Shown here piece by piece: positions 20,353 to 31,233 of a DNA stretch of 64,000 bases. Source of the DNA: Circinella umbellata (Eukaryota; Mucoromycota; Mucoromycetes; Mucorales; Lichtheimiaceae). The DNA lies in contig JAIWNF010000089.1 of NCBI GenBank assembly GCA_025093555.1, positions 1-64,000 on the forward strand, read 5' to 3'. Made by a program: the position numbers and the translations under genes. The first letter of the stretch is position 1; each line of letters begins with the position of its first letter. Under the pieces are notes generated by a model. That model saw only the letters and a program-made list of their open reading frames with translations. It was not told where the DNA came from and did not search any database.

Positions 20353-22152
20353 ATGTCGGCATTACAAAAGGAATTATTTAAAAGAAATCCACATCCAGAG
20401 TTAGATTCTAATACGACAGAAAAAAAAGAAGAATCTGAAAAGAATCAAGACATTGAAAAAGAAGAAAATGATGTTTTGCCAGAATTCAATGAACGGTAAA
20501 AAAAAAAACGAATAATGGTTGTTTTTACCCTAATTACGACTTTTTTTTTAATCCATTGTTATATTTATATATACTTCAATAAAAGGACATCATCTTCACC
20601 TTCATCGTCATTAGATCTCAAGTTACCTACACGTTTAAAAAAAGATAGATACGCACCTGTTTCATGGGATACTTATTTTGATTCTTATCAAGATATTTCT
20701 ATACCTAATACATCCAATATATCCTTTTTTTTTTGTTATGACACGGAGGAAATGAAATGGATGAATAGAAATATATATTCTTAACTTTTTTTTTATTAAA
20801 AAAAAAACACATCTTTCGTATATATAAAATAGATGCACCTATGAATGAATCTTATCCAGTATTTGTATTACATCATGGAGCAGGTCATTCAGGTTTATCA
20901 TTTGCTTTGACAGCTTATTTTATTAAACAACAAACAGAAGGAAAATGTTCAATTATTGCTATTGATAGTCGTGGACATGGTAAATATATATATAATCTAA
21001 ACTCTTCCCCCTCCAATAATATACTAATGGTTTTTTTTTGGGGGGATTTAGGTGATACACATACATCCAATGATGATGATTTTTCTCTTGAAACAATGAG
21101 TCATGATTTAATTCAAGTGATTCAAGAATTATATAAAGAAACCGATAAAAAACCAGATTTGATCCTTGTAGGTCACAGGTATGAGAAAAAAAGAACATGA
21201 TTCTAGCTATAAGTGAAAAGAGGAAAGGTTTTATATATATAATTGATTTCAAATTGGATTTGGTGTAAATATGTGGATGTAATCAGTATGGGAGGTTCTG
21301 TAGTAGTAGATGTAGCTTGTAAAAAACGATTACCTAATGTAGTAGGTGTTTGTGTATTGGATGTAGTAGAAGGTTAGTTTTATTAATGGATATATAATTT
21401 ATATGGATATCAACCTAATTAATATTATTTATAAATAGGATCTGCTATGGATGCTTTGGCTTCCATGACAACCATATTAAGCACAAGACCCCAACGATTC
21501 GCATCTGTTGAGCAAGCTATTCAATGGAGGTAAAAAAAATTTAACACTAAAATATAAAAAAAAGAGAGCTTATTGATCTTTTATACTTTTTTTTATATAT
21601 TAGTCAAAAATCTGGTACTGTGCATAATTTAAAATCTGCTCGAGTATCGGTGCCTACACTTGTACGTCCAACGCAAGATGGTTCTTTAATTTGGAGAACG
21701 GATTTAATAAAAACAAAACCTTACTGGACAGGTAACAAAAAAGAAAAAAGATATATCTGTATATAAAAAAGAGGTGTGTATATAGTTTGTTTTTTTAATC
21801 AATGGATTTTTATATTTAGAATGGTTCGAAAATCTTTCATCCAAATTTTTGAGTTGTGGTGCTGCAAAATTATTAATTTTAGCTGGTACAGATCGATTGG
21901 ATAAACCTTTAATGATTGGTCAAATGCAAGGTATATATATAAAAAACGTTTAAATAGGTATATATATAAGATATTAACTTTCCCACCTTTGTATATGATG
22001 ATGATAAAGGTAAATTTCAACTACATATTATACCAGAAGCAGGCCATTTTTTACAAGAAGATGAACCAGAAAAAACAGCAAGATGTTTAGTTGAATTTTG
22101 GAATAGAAATAAACGACTCGTATTACCACCCAAAGTTCCTTTACCCAAATAA
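20353..22152 (+). CDS. PPME1: Protein phosphatase methylesterase 1
   Basis: An alpha/beta hydrolase that removes the C-terminal methyl ester from the PP2A catalytic subunit. Nine exons are inferred: 20353-20495, 20586-20734, 20833-20979, 21052-21178, 21287-21372, 21439-21529, 21604-21731, 21820-21930 and 22010-22152. The N-terminus [12 protein letters not shown] is family-like, followed by an acidic low-complexity stretch and [13 protein letters not shown]. The oxyanion strand is [13 protein letters not shown]. The nucleophile elbow GHSMGG is split by intron 4. The catalytic Asp is in [15 protein letters not shown], and the His is in [32 protein letters not shown] is a further family signature. 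All catalytic residues are present. The exon 2 donor (GTTATG after a run of ten T) is the least certain junction. Confidence 0.9.
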
Positions 22153-23692
22153 CTCTCCACAAAAAGGCCAAAATAAAAAAAGTTTTTTTTTAAAATAATA
22201 TATTTATTTAGAAATGATTAAAGAAATAAAAACGTGAATCACTTTAATAAAGTAAGTCCCACCAACAGTTACCTAAAGCGTTTTGAAAAAAAAAGTTAAA
22301 ATTAATATTCAATTACTTTTTTTTTCTCCATCCAAATTATTATTATATAAAGAAAAGAATCAGGACTTCTTAGAGATAATCGCTCATGGTGTTTGTTTGA
22401 TTAAATCACTTTTAAAAAAAAGTTCATCACTTTCTCTTTCTCTCTTTTTTTTTCTTTTGTTAAAATTATTTACCTTTTTTTTAGTTTCTACGTATATATA
22501 TCTTGTTCAAAAATAATCAACAAATAATGAGTCAGACATTCGCCTATGTTTTCGTCATTGTAAAAACAACCAAAACATAAAAATGATACCTTTTGTTTAA
22601 AAAAAAAACGACCCCAAAACGAATTTGGGTGTTTTGAAATATTAAAAAACAAAAAGTAGGTTGTTGTATATATATACATAAATATATATATATATATATC
22701 AAACGTTTACCAAAGTAGTCATCATTCTTCTATAGTAAAAAACAAGTCTTTTCAATTATTTTACCCTAAAGCAAAAACATAAAAAGACAAGGTTTCCAAA
22801 GAAGAAAAAGAAAGGGGAAAACAAAAAAACATAATCCTTTGGCCCCTCTTTGTTTTTTGTGTAATAGTAAATTAGCCAACCATATTGAAATGAGGCTTAT
22901 ACAAAGTCGGGGCTTCCCCAATTGTGACTTGCCTCAAAATATTTAGACTATAAAAAAGAAATAGAACCTTTCAAAAAGGGATCTTGTTTTTCTTTTTTCT
23001 TAAACGAACTGTTTGTCTTTTTATTATGTACAAAACTTTTTAATTACATAAAGTTTTTCAAGTACTCAAACAAATCACGTTCAAGAAAAATATAAGGCGT
23101 ATAGTAAAACCGGATGTTCGAGATTTTTTATGATCTTTGAAGACATTCGACCATAAAAGCGTCACAAATAACTTTATAAAAAGTTATTTTATTCAAATAC
23201 CTTAAAAAAAACTAAAGAAAATGATAAAAATAAAAAGCTATTTTATATAGTTTTTAACCTTGAAAAAAAAAATAACAGAGAATAGGGTATGAGTTATTTT
23301 TAATGAGAACTACCCGTTGCGTTACTATAGTAAAAAATAATCATAAGAGTTTTTTGGGGGGGGTGAATTATATCCCACACACACACACACACTCCTTGTT
23401 TATTCTAATAGTTAATGGATACATCATCTCCACATATTATTTCCTGAAATAAATGACATTTCATAATAAAAACCAATGACGATCGATTCTAGAAACGGAG
23501 ATATTTTGATGAACCAATCAAATTGAATTGTAGTAGTTTACCCCCCCACAGATTGTTGTTATTATAATCCATTCATCTCTTTCTCTTTTTTTCTTAAAAA
23601 AAGAAAAGAAATATATTTTACGCTTCTTTTTCTTCTCTATATTTTATCCATTGTATTCTTGTGAAAAAAAAAAAGGATATCTATATGCAACT
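22153..23692. other. Intergenic, low complexity
   Basis: About 1.5 kb of A/T-rich sequence with many homopolymer runs and a short CA microsatellite (about 23376-23392). No supported gene is seen. The last 100 bases are pyrimidine-rich, which fits the promoter and leader of the next gene. Confidence 0.5.
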
Positions 23693-25171
23693 ATGGGATC
23701 CAATAATACCAGTAGTCATAAGAATGATAAGAATGATACTATCACAAAGACATCAAGAACACCACTTGCTACTGAAACTCGACAACAACAACAACAGCAA
23801 CAACAACCAACACAACAACACGAAGAAACTATTGACGCGATAGCAGCAGCTGCACCTGTAGACGATGAAGATGGTGTTGCATTAGCTAATTATTTTCGTG
23901 AATTACAAGTTGACTTGACGAAACAAATGCATGAACGTGAATCAAGATTACCTAAATGTTATGAAGAAGGCACTTTTTGGATCACCCCACCTAATGCATT
24001 TTTTACTTTATGGAATAAAACTAGAAAATCAAATAAAAATACCACTCACACCACGAATACTACTACTACAACGAGTCCTACTTCTTCTAATAATAGCACC
24101 GACAACAACACGAGCACCAAGAACAATAATAATAATAATACTAAGAGTGATCATCCATATTCCGAATTAATTTGCATGAAACGACCTCGTGTATTTGTTT
24201 GGCTTGTTCACTTATTAGTCGATATTCTTTATTGTCCATCTGAAACATGTCATTTAAAAAAATTACAATCCCATGGTTGGGCCACCGCACCTTGTGCAAG
24301 AAGAATTCTTGATTTACACAGTGATTTTTACTTGATGAGCTATCGATATAAATGTACTCATTGTAAACGGACTTTTTTTGGTCATGATCAAGCCATTCGA
24401 GATGCTTTACCGACAGCCTTAGCAGAAGAATTTCCTGCTGTCTTATCGCATCGAAGTGGTATTTCACGATCGACATTAGAATTAATGCAAAGTTGCTCTA
24501 CTTCTGCGATTGGTCCATTTACGCGTATACTCAAGGAACATCATGCTTTACGATCCGCTCGGTTGAAATTGCAATATTTAGCAGCTAAAAAAGAATCAGA
24601 AACAACTTTATCTCATGCGCATCATTCAAAGAAACGAAGGATAAATCATTCTCATCATAATACCATTTCATCATCATCTTCTTCATCCTCATCATCAACA
24701 ACAGCAACCTCCTCCTCTTCCTCTTCATCATCTTCATTTGTAGCTATAGCACCACAACCTATATCAAATTTAAATCAACATCAAAGATTATCTGTACCTC
24801 TTCCTATTGCTCCTCGACCACCTCAAGTCACTCCTGTTTTTTTACCTCAACCTATATTTGCTATGCATCCACATTTAGTGGCTTTACAACATCAACAACA
24901 ACAACAATTACAACATTCTCCACAACAGCAAACATTATTACCATCAGCATCATCACCACAACAAGAACAACAACAAACGAATCGAAAAACAAGTACTACT
25001 CCTATTGTACCTAAAACTGCTATTCCATTACAACCCTTTTATTATACAATTCCACGTGAAAGACCTCATTCATCATCATCATCATCACCACAACAACAAC
25101 AACAAGCATCTACTCTCCACGTATTAAAGAAACCACGAAAACCACGCACTATTTTAAAAAAACCAAATTAA
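23693..25171 (+). CDS. DUF6729-like Cys-containing protein
   Basis: A single-exon protein of about 492 residues. I use the first true ATG, 23693 (MGSNNTSSHKND). Low-complexity Gln and Asn/Thr tracts flank a conserved-looking core. The core has EEGTFWITPPNAFFTLW, then RPRVFVWLVHLLVDILYCP, then CPSETCHLKKLQSHGWATAP, RRILDLHSDFYLMSYRYKC and CTHCKRTFFGHD. It continues LPTALAEEFPAVLSHRSGIS and LELMQSC. From memory this matches the domain called DUF6729, seen in many basidiomycete and mucoromycete proteins, often beside transposase-like modules. The CxxxxC and CxxC pairs suggest a zinc-binding fold. The C-terminal 180 residues are Ser, His, Gln and Pro-rich. I see no transposase domain. Its function is unknown; a DNA-binding role is a guess. 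Confidence 0.65.
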   Translation: MGSNNTSSHKNDKNDTITKTSRTPLATETRQQQQQQQQPTQQHEETIDAIAAAAPVDDEDGVALANYFRELQVDLTKQMHERESRLPKCYEEGTFWITPPNAFFTLWNKTRKSNKNTTHTTNTTTTTSPTSSNNSTDNNTSTKNNNNNNTKSDHPYSELICMKRPRVFVWLVHLLVDILYCPSETCHLKKLQSHGWATAPCARRILDLHSDFYLMSYRYKCTHCKRTFFGHDQAIRDALPTALAEEFPAVLSHRSGISRSTLELMQSCSTSAIGPFTRILKEHHALRSARLKLQYLAAKKESETTLSHAHHSKKRRINHSHHNTISSSSSSSSSSTTATSSSSSSSSSFVAIAPQPISNLNQHQRLSVPLPIAPRPPQVTPVFLPQPIFAMHPHLVALQHQQQQQLQHSPQQQTLLPSASSPQQEQQQTNRKTSTTPIVPKTAIPLQPFYYTIPRERPHSSSSSSPQQQQQASTLHVLKKPRKPRTILKKPN

Positions 25172-25423
25172 ATAAATAATAATAATAATAATAATCAAAT
25201 GGGGGGAATACACACACACAGAGAGAGAGTGAGAAAGGAGTGTGGAAAAGGGGAGGGGGGTGGCAAAAAAAAACTGATTTTTTTTTAACTTTTCATATGG
25301 ATGGATAGATATTACGTATGTTGAGAGGAGGACTATTATCATTATTATTATTACTCTTGTTATACTACTATAAACCCTCTATAAGGGGAACTCTTGAGAG
25401 ATGGGAAAGGAAAAAAAAAACAG

Positions 25424-28400
25424 TTATGGTTCTTCTTCTTCATCTTCACTATCCGTTACGACTTCACCTTTTTCTCTTAATCTCTTTCTATATTTTTTAA
25501 TATCCAAATCTTGTTCCCCCATACAAACAAGTAAATCTTCTTGTTCTTTTTCCATATTGGTCATTGATTCTTGCATAGCCATACGTGATTTTTCAAGGTC
25601 AATGACTTTATTTTTTAATAAAGTTTCTTCCATTTGCTAATATAATATATAATATGTGTTTCGTTTTGTTAGTAAAGTAAAAACAGAGTGATCTATATTT
25701 ATATTTTTACCATAGATTTTAAACGTTCTTCTAAATCCATCACTTGTTTTTGTAAAGTTGTTTTTGAATTATTAAAGTCAGAGAGTTGATGTTTTAATTG
25801 ATTGATTTCATAGGCTTGTGAAGAAATAGTTTCTTTATAAGATTCCAATTGTTGTTCAGAAATAGCATTGAATCCATCAGGGGATGTTTCACCTACTATA
25901 TAATACATAATCCATCAATAATTCTATATCTTGGATAAATAATTCACCATGTAGTTTTTTTTTGTCTTTACCTGAGGATGATTTTTTAAAACTAGATGGC
26001 TTCTTTTTTAAAGCACGTGTCGTTTGTTCTAAGAAAAAATAAACGCATGAGTGTGATTGAAATAATGAAAAACCAAAATTATGAATTATTTACCATAAGT
26101 ATCTTTAAAGAATTCAACAAATGCACTATCCAATAATAAAGAAGGTAAAGAGCCTGTACTTAAAGAAATAGATTCATCTTCAGGTGAAATTTCAAGATAT
26201 TGAGGTGCATTTTTTACAGCTGAACTATCTCTTAAACGTGATAATAAACTTGTAAATGTATCCACACGACTTGATAAAATAGTTTGTAATTTTTCTCTAT
26301 TGGATTGAATCATTCCCACCCCCCGCAGATAGTTAGTTTATTTTTTATTTTTTGCTCTTTATAAATATATATTCGAATGTGTCTATTACCTGGTCAAAGG
26401 TGTATTTGGATCATTATTATATTCATAAGTAATACCAAGTAAAAATGCAGATAATCCTTGAACAACGGGATCATTAGCAGAAGATTGAATTTCTTGAATT
26501 AACTATATATAAAATTTATAATTAAACATACGTAGATATTTACCAGCAAAAAAAAAAAAAATAAGAATTGAACTTACAAATTGAATATGAGTACTTTCAG
26601 ATAAAAATAAACTAACAGATTCAGGACTATCATAAAGCCAAGTACATAAAAGACATAAATAACCAATAGGGATTCTACAATTGGTGGTAGGATTTTTGGC
26701 AGCCATCAATAATTGAGCCATAATATGATGTAAAAGAGGAATAGGTTCTTCCCCATTGGCTTCATCTCCAAATACAATACTTCCCGCTTGTTGTTTCGCT
26801 TGTTCATTTCCCATAATCACATGAGATAATATAGTACATGCAAACCAGACTTTATATGGATCTGATATCGATGTTTCCCAATTTTGAATAGCGTCTAATA
26901 ATAACGATCCTGCAGAAAATGGTTTATCTAAAAAAAACAACGTTTCATTTAGATCCATTCTCTCTTTATATATAAGGTCACTGCCCTCTCCCCCCCCCTT
27001 TTTTTTTATATACCTGAATACTGTGAATTAATATTATCATCAGGTGGCATTTTTAACATGGAAGCAAGAACTAATTGAGCTTCTTGATTGCCTTCTAAAC
27101 AAGAAGCGACTGCAAAAGCAGCAGCAGCACGACTTGTATAACTATAATCCACCCCTGGATCTGCTGCAACGGCAATAGCAATTAAAGAGACCATGGCAGG
27201 ACGTGGTAAACCTGGAGGAGCAGCAGGATCCAATTCACCTACAACACCGTCTATTAAACGTGGAGGGGTCGATACAACCATTTTTGCAAATAATTCTTGA
27301 ATGATTGTATTATCATAAACCACATAAGCAATCGAATAAATAGCGGCTGTACGTACAATCGCAGGTGCATTGGAACAAATACCCAATTGAACAATAGGTA
27401 ATAAAATATTACTTTGGGCCATGACTTTTTGATTGACGGTTGTATTGACACCTTCAGGTTCAGTTAATATACGACATAATTCTAATACTAAGACTGTATT
27501 CGCTACTTTTTGAGGTGGCCAATCTTCATAAGAATAAGGAACATGATCTGCTTCACTGTCACCCACATAACCCAATAAACCAGGAATTTGTTGCATACAA
27601 CTTGTTTCACGAAAATAAATCTATATATATATATAAATTAGTTGTCCATTATCACAATAGTAAATAGATATAAGAAATATATAACACTTACTTGATTGGA
27701 AACATTATAACGTAATAAATTATGCATTAATGATAAACTATCTTGTACAATGATACCACCTGAAATACCTTCTTCATCTTCAATAACAGTTAATAATTTT
27801 TCAAAGGTTGCTTGAAAAGTAACCAATTTTTGAATTTCAGCATTATCTCGCGTTAAAGAAATTAATAATAATAAACTCTCTATCCAAAATAGAAATCAAT
27901 TAGTATATAGAATAATATGGAGTAGAATAAAAATAGAGTTATTTTGTTACCATTTCGAATAATATCTCGTTTATCATTTAATAAATCAGATAATAGTGTA
28001 ATACCCATAGGACTTGTAAGAACACATTGTTGAAGATCCGTATTTCGATTATAGGAAAGTGTTGATAATAATTTAATGGCACTATAACGTACATAAAAAT
28101 CAAATTCTTCGAGTACATCCAATACAATTGAAACATTGGATGGTTCCTAAATAGAATTTTTCTTTTTTTATGAATGAAACAACTCTACTATTACTACTAC
28201 TACTCTATCCCTTCTTTATATATATTCTTTTAATACCTTTAAAAATAAATCTGTATATTTATATCCTTTATCTTCTACCATATTCTATATTATATTTATA
28301 TATTTAGTTTAATATCCTCTTTTTTTGATCCCAACAAGAGATAACACTTTTTTTTTATTTACCTCATGTTCCACTGAACAAAGTACAGTTAAAGTTTCAA

Positions 28401-28513
28401 GTATAGACTTTGTAATGTCACCATCTTTATAGTCACCATGTAAAACTTTAATCAAACCGGGAAAAGCTTGTATACCCACATTCTAATTAAATTAAAGATT
28501 CTTTTTTTAGACG

Positions 28514-28556
<43 letters not shown>

Positions 28557-28852
28557 GGTTGTTTGTTCAACTTCCATCCCCCCCTTCCTTGTTGTTTGTT
28601 GAGTTGTTTTCCAATGTCATTATTGAAAAATAGAGGTTGCTTTGGGTTTTTTTTTTTAAAAAAAAAAAAACAGAAACATACTTCAGGATAATCTCGTACA
28701 AGTCCTTTTAAACTAAGTACAGCGGCTCTTCTATCTTCTAATAAAGTAGCTGTTTCAAGACAATCGGCTAACTTTTCAATGGTTTCGTCTACAGATTGAG
28801 GTTGACCTTTATCACCTCTTATTGCAATATAACCTCTTGTTAAAAAATCCAT
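25424..28852 (-). CDS. USO1: USO1/p115 vesicle tethering protein
   Basis: A general vesicular transport factor that tethers ER-derived vesicles to the Golgi. Twelve exons are inferred on the minus strand: 28852-28682, 28482-28363, 28284-28237, 28146-27951, 27879-27692, 27620-27014, 26927-26578, 26502-26390, 26296-26094, 26028-25972, 25895-25711 and 25636-25424, giving 816 residues in frame. The armadillo-like head begins MDFLTRGYIAIRGDKG and TATLLEDRRAAVLSLKGLV. Other Uso1 signatures are LTRDNAEIQKLVTFQATFE, GGIIVQDSLSLMHNLLRYN and VQGLSAFLLGITYE. A coiled coil follows in the last three exons, and the C-terminus is acidic (VVTDSEDEEEEP). The coiled-coil tail is short next to budding yeast Uso1 and nearer animal p115. 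Intron 1 contains a poly-T tract of about 40. Confidence 0.93.
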
Positions 28853-29378
28853 TCTTATTTGTTAATGAAGTAAAAAAAAAGGGGGGGGAGGATAGAAGAA
28901 TAAAAAGAAGGGGGGGAGTTGTGCTCTTTTTTTATTTCTTGAAAGAGAAAGAAAAAAGAAAAGATAGAAAGAGTTGAGAGAAAAAGGAAAAAGTCTCTTT
29001 TTATTATTATTATTATTATTATATTTATATAGTGAGAGAAAGAGAAAGAGAGAGAGAATATAAGGTTTTTTAAAGGAAACCTGTGTTAATTCGTCGCGTC
29101 TCCTCTCTCTCTCTCTCTCTCTCTCATATAAACCAGCATCCCATAAAGAACTCCGCTAATTCAAACATAAACATTAATAATATGGATATTTATATTTATT
29201 TATATATAATAAAGGGTTTCTTTTTTAGAATGATAGGATAATATATATACATATATAGATAACAGAAGAAATATGTGTCCATGTATTGTATGTCTATGGG
29301 TAGTTATATACTTATAAAAAGAGGCAGAGTTGTGATAAAAGAAAAGATTGGAGGGGGGGAGAGGAGGAGGAAAGACAA
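28853..29378. other. Intergenic, USO1 promoter and NFU1 3' flank
   Basis: Contains purine-rich stretches, G-runs, ATT repeats (about 28999-29022) and a CT microsatellite near 29100-29125. This is upstream of USO1 and downstream of NFU1, both on the minus strand. No ORF is seen. Confidence 0.5.
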
Positions 29379-30326
29379 TTATTTTTCACCCAACTTCTTT
29401 TCCAATTTTTCAAATTCTTGAAGTGCAATACCTTCTTCTTCACCAATAATTTGTTCAACACCTTCGACTTCAGGAATATAATGCATCAACATATTTTCAA
29501 TACCATTTTTAAGTGTAATCACGGCACTGTCACAACCACGACAACTACCCTTTAATTTCAATTGAACAATTCCGTTTTCAAATCCACAATATTCAATATC
29601 ACCCCCATCTTCTTGAATAGCAGGTCGAATGCGTGTATCCAATAATTCTTTAATCATTTGTACTTCTTCTGAATCATCTTCATGAATCGCTGTATCGGAA
29701 GCAGCTAAATCATCCGCATCAAATACAATCGGTTGTCCAGAACTGAAATGATCCATAATACATGCATAAATATCAGGTTTCATTAATTGCCATTCACTGG
29801 TGGGTTCTTTTGAAACAGTAATGAAATCAGGTCCAAAAAAGACGCCTCCTACACCATCAATTTGAAACAAAGTTTTTGCAAGAGGTGATTTCATGGCTGT
29901 ACGTACGTCTAAAAATTCGGCACTACCTTGACCCATGACAGGAACACCAGGAATAAATTTCAAAGAATCATTATTAGGTGTAGGTTCCGTTTGAATGAAC
30001 ATGGTACGAACTATATTATTAGAAAGAAATGTATATAATTAGTGGTTAGTTTATTTTAAAAAAAGGGTTTCTTCATACTCTTCTTATGTTCCTATATTTT
30101 TATTACTAATAGAATAAAAAAAAAAGATCTTTTTTTTTTTTTTACCTTGTTGTTGAGAAGCCAAGAATGGTCGTGAGAGAGTAGAAGGACGTATCAGTGT
30201 ATTATTAAAAGCAGGTGTAAAAATACCCCGTTTTAAATACATGGATGGTTGTAAACGAATGGTTGTCATTGTATGTTTTGTAACATTACGTGTTAAATTA
30301 ACTAAAGATTGTCTGAATGCTACCAT
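29379..30326 (-). CDS. NFU1: Mitochondrial Fe-S cluster scaffold NFU1
   Basis: A late-acting iron-sulfur carrier that delivers clusters to targets such as lipoyl synthase. Two exons are inferred (30326-30146 and 30010-29379), giving 270 residues. The N-terminal 50 or so residues are basic and hydroxylated with no acidic residues ([14 protein letters not shown]), as in a mitochondrial presequence. The Nfu N domain follows ([46 protein letters not shown]). The C-terminal Nfu domain carries the cluster-binding CxxC in [19 protein letters not shown]. The start is the first ATG; upstream TTG codons are ignored. Length and domain order are as expected for eukaryotic NFU1. Confidence 0.95.
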
Positions 30327-30675
30327 GATCAATTACTTTTATTTAATAGAAGGAAAGAGAAAGAATTGTTTATCAAGCATATAAAGTTTTATAGAAAAAA
30401 ATGAAATTAAAAATCAGCATGAGTTTTAGGCGTACTCTCTCATTTTTTTTTTATTCCCGATCGGTCCGTATGAACCCCACAATAAGGCCTTTAGTTGGTG
30501 CCTCAAGGTTTTTGGAGCAATCACAACCAGTCGTTAAAGTGCGGATGTGAAAGTTAATGTGCGGAATTACCATTGGCTGAAGTTGTTAATTATAATTTAC
30601 ATGAGAAGCACTAAGCAAACAAAAAATACTTTTGGTATTTGCCTTATTTAATAATGAATACTAAAAAATATATAT
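30327..30675. other. NFU1 upstream region
   Basis: A 349-base gap upstream of NFU1 and downstream of the minus-strand ORF at 30676. It holds an ATTGG (CCAAT on the minus strand) near 30571-30577, about 245 bases upstream of the NFU1 ATG, a plausible HAP/NF-Y site. Nothing else is recognised. Confidence 0.4.
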
Positions 30676-31077
30676 TTACATTAAAAAAATATAAAAAATA
30701 TTATAAAAGATAAAAAAAAGGGGTAAAAAAATGTTAAAAATCAATCTTTTTTTTTCTTTTGTTATAATACTGGACATGTAGTTCTCAATCTCCATGTCCA
30801 GTATATCAATAGTATTATCATCATTATTAAAATTATTATGATTATTATTATTATTGTTGTTGTTGGTACTGGTACTGGTACTGGTGCTGGTGCTGGTGCT
30901 GGTGCTGGTGCTGGTGCTGGTGCTGGTGCTGGTGCTGGTGCTGGTGCTGGTGCTGGTGCTGGTGCTGGTGCTGGTGCTGGTGCTGGTGCTGTTGTTCAAG
31001 TTGTTGTTGTTGCCGGTGGTCGAAAGGCCACAACCGCCATAACCGCCATAACCGCCACCACGACCACCGCGACTGTA

Positions 31078-31110
<33 letters not shown>

Positions 31111-31233
31111 GAGGAGGAGACCACGTCGTAAGTAATCTGGAAGATTACTTCCACTAGCTGCCATGATTATGCTACTGTTTTGCATGTTAATCATGGCAGG
31201 AGTGTTTCGATTTCTTTCTGTACGACGGGTCAT
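30676..31233 (-). CDS. Low-complexity Asn/(Ser-Thr)-repeat protein
   Basis: A hypothetical 185-residue ORF. The N-terminus MTRRTERNRNTPAMINMQ and a short non-repetitive segment SNLPDYLRRGLLL are followed by poly-Asn. Then come a Gly/Arg patch (SRGGRGGGYGGYGG), a run of about 24 Ser-Thr dipeptides encoded by a hexanucleotide repeat, a second poly-Asn, an acidic segment (TIDILDMEIENYMSS) and a hydrophobic C-terminus (LIFNIFLPLFFIFYNIF) that could be a tail anchor. The non-repetitive ends make this frame more credible than the overlapping poly-His/Gln, poly-Leu/Val and poly-Gly/Ala readings of the same repeat. It may instead be the last exons of a larger gene. Function is unknown. Confidence 0.4.
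30864..30990. repeat. GGTGCT/GGTACT hexanucleotide tandem repeat
   Basis: About 21 tandem copies of GGTGCT on the plus strand, the first few written GGTACT. The length is a multiple of three, so copy-number change keeps the minus-strand Ser-Thr frame open. Confidence 0.95.

Noticed and set aside
26300..26340. Apparent lack of a 3' splice site before USO1 exon 9
   Set aside because: The run of G upstream has no AG, but the acceptor CCAATAG at 26297-26302 (minus strand) joins in frame and gives the expected Uso1 sequence LTREKLQTILSSR, so nothing is wrong there.
28514..28553. Poly-A/T tract of about 40 as a retrotransposed poly(A) tail
   Set aside because: It lies inside intron 1 of USO1, with no recognisable inserted sequence or target duplication next to it. 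Long T-runs occur at several other places in the window.
30838..31131. Overlapping frames coding poly Gly-Ala, Leu-Val or His-Gln
   Set aside because: These are alternative readings of the GGTGCT repeat. Only the minus-strand Ser-Thr frame has plausible non-repetitive sequence at both ends.
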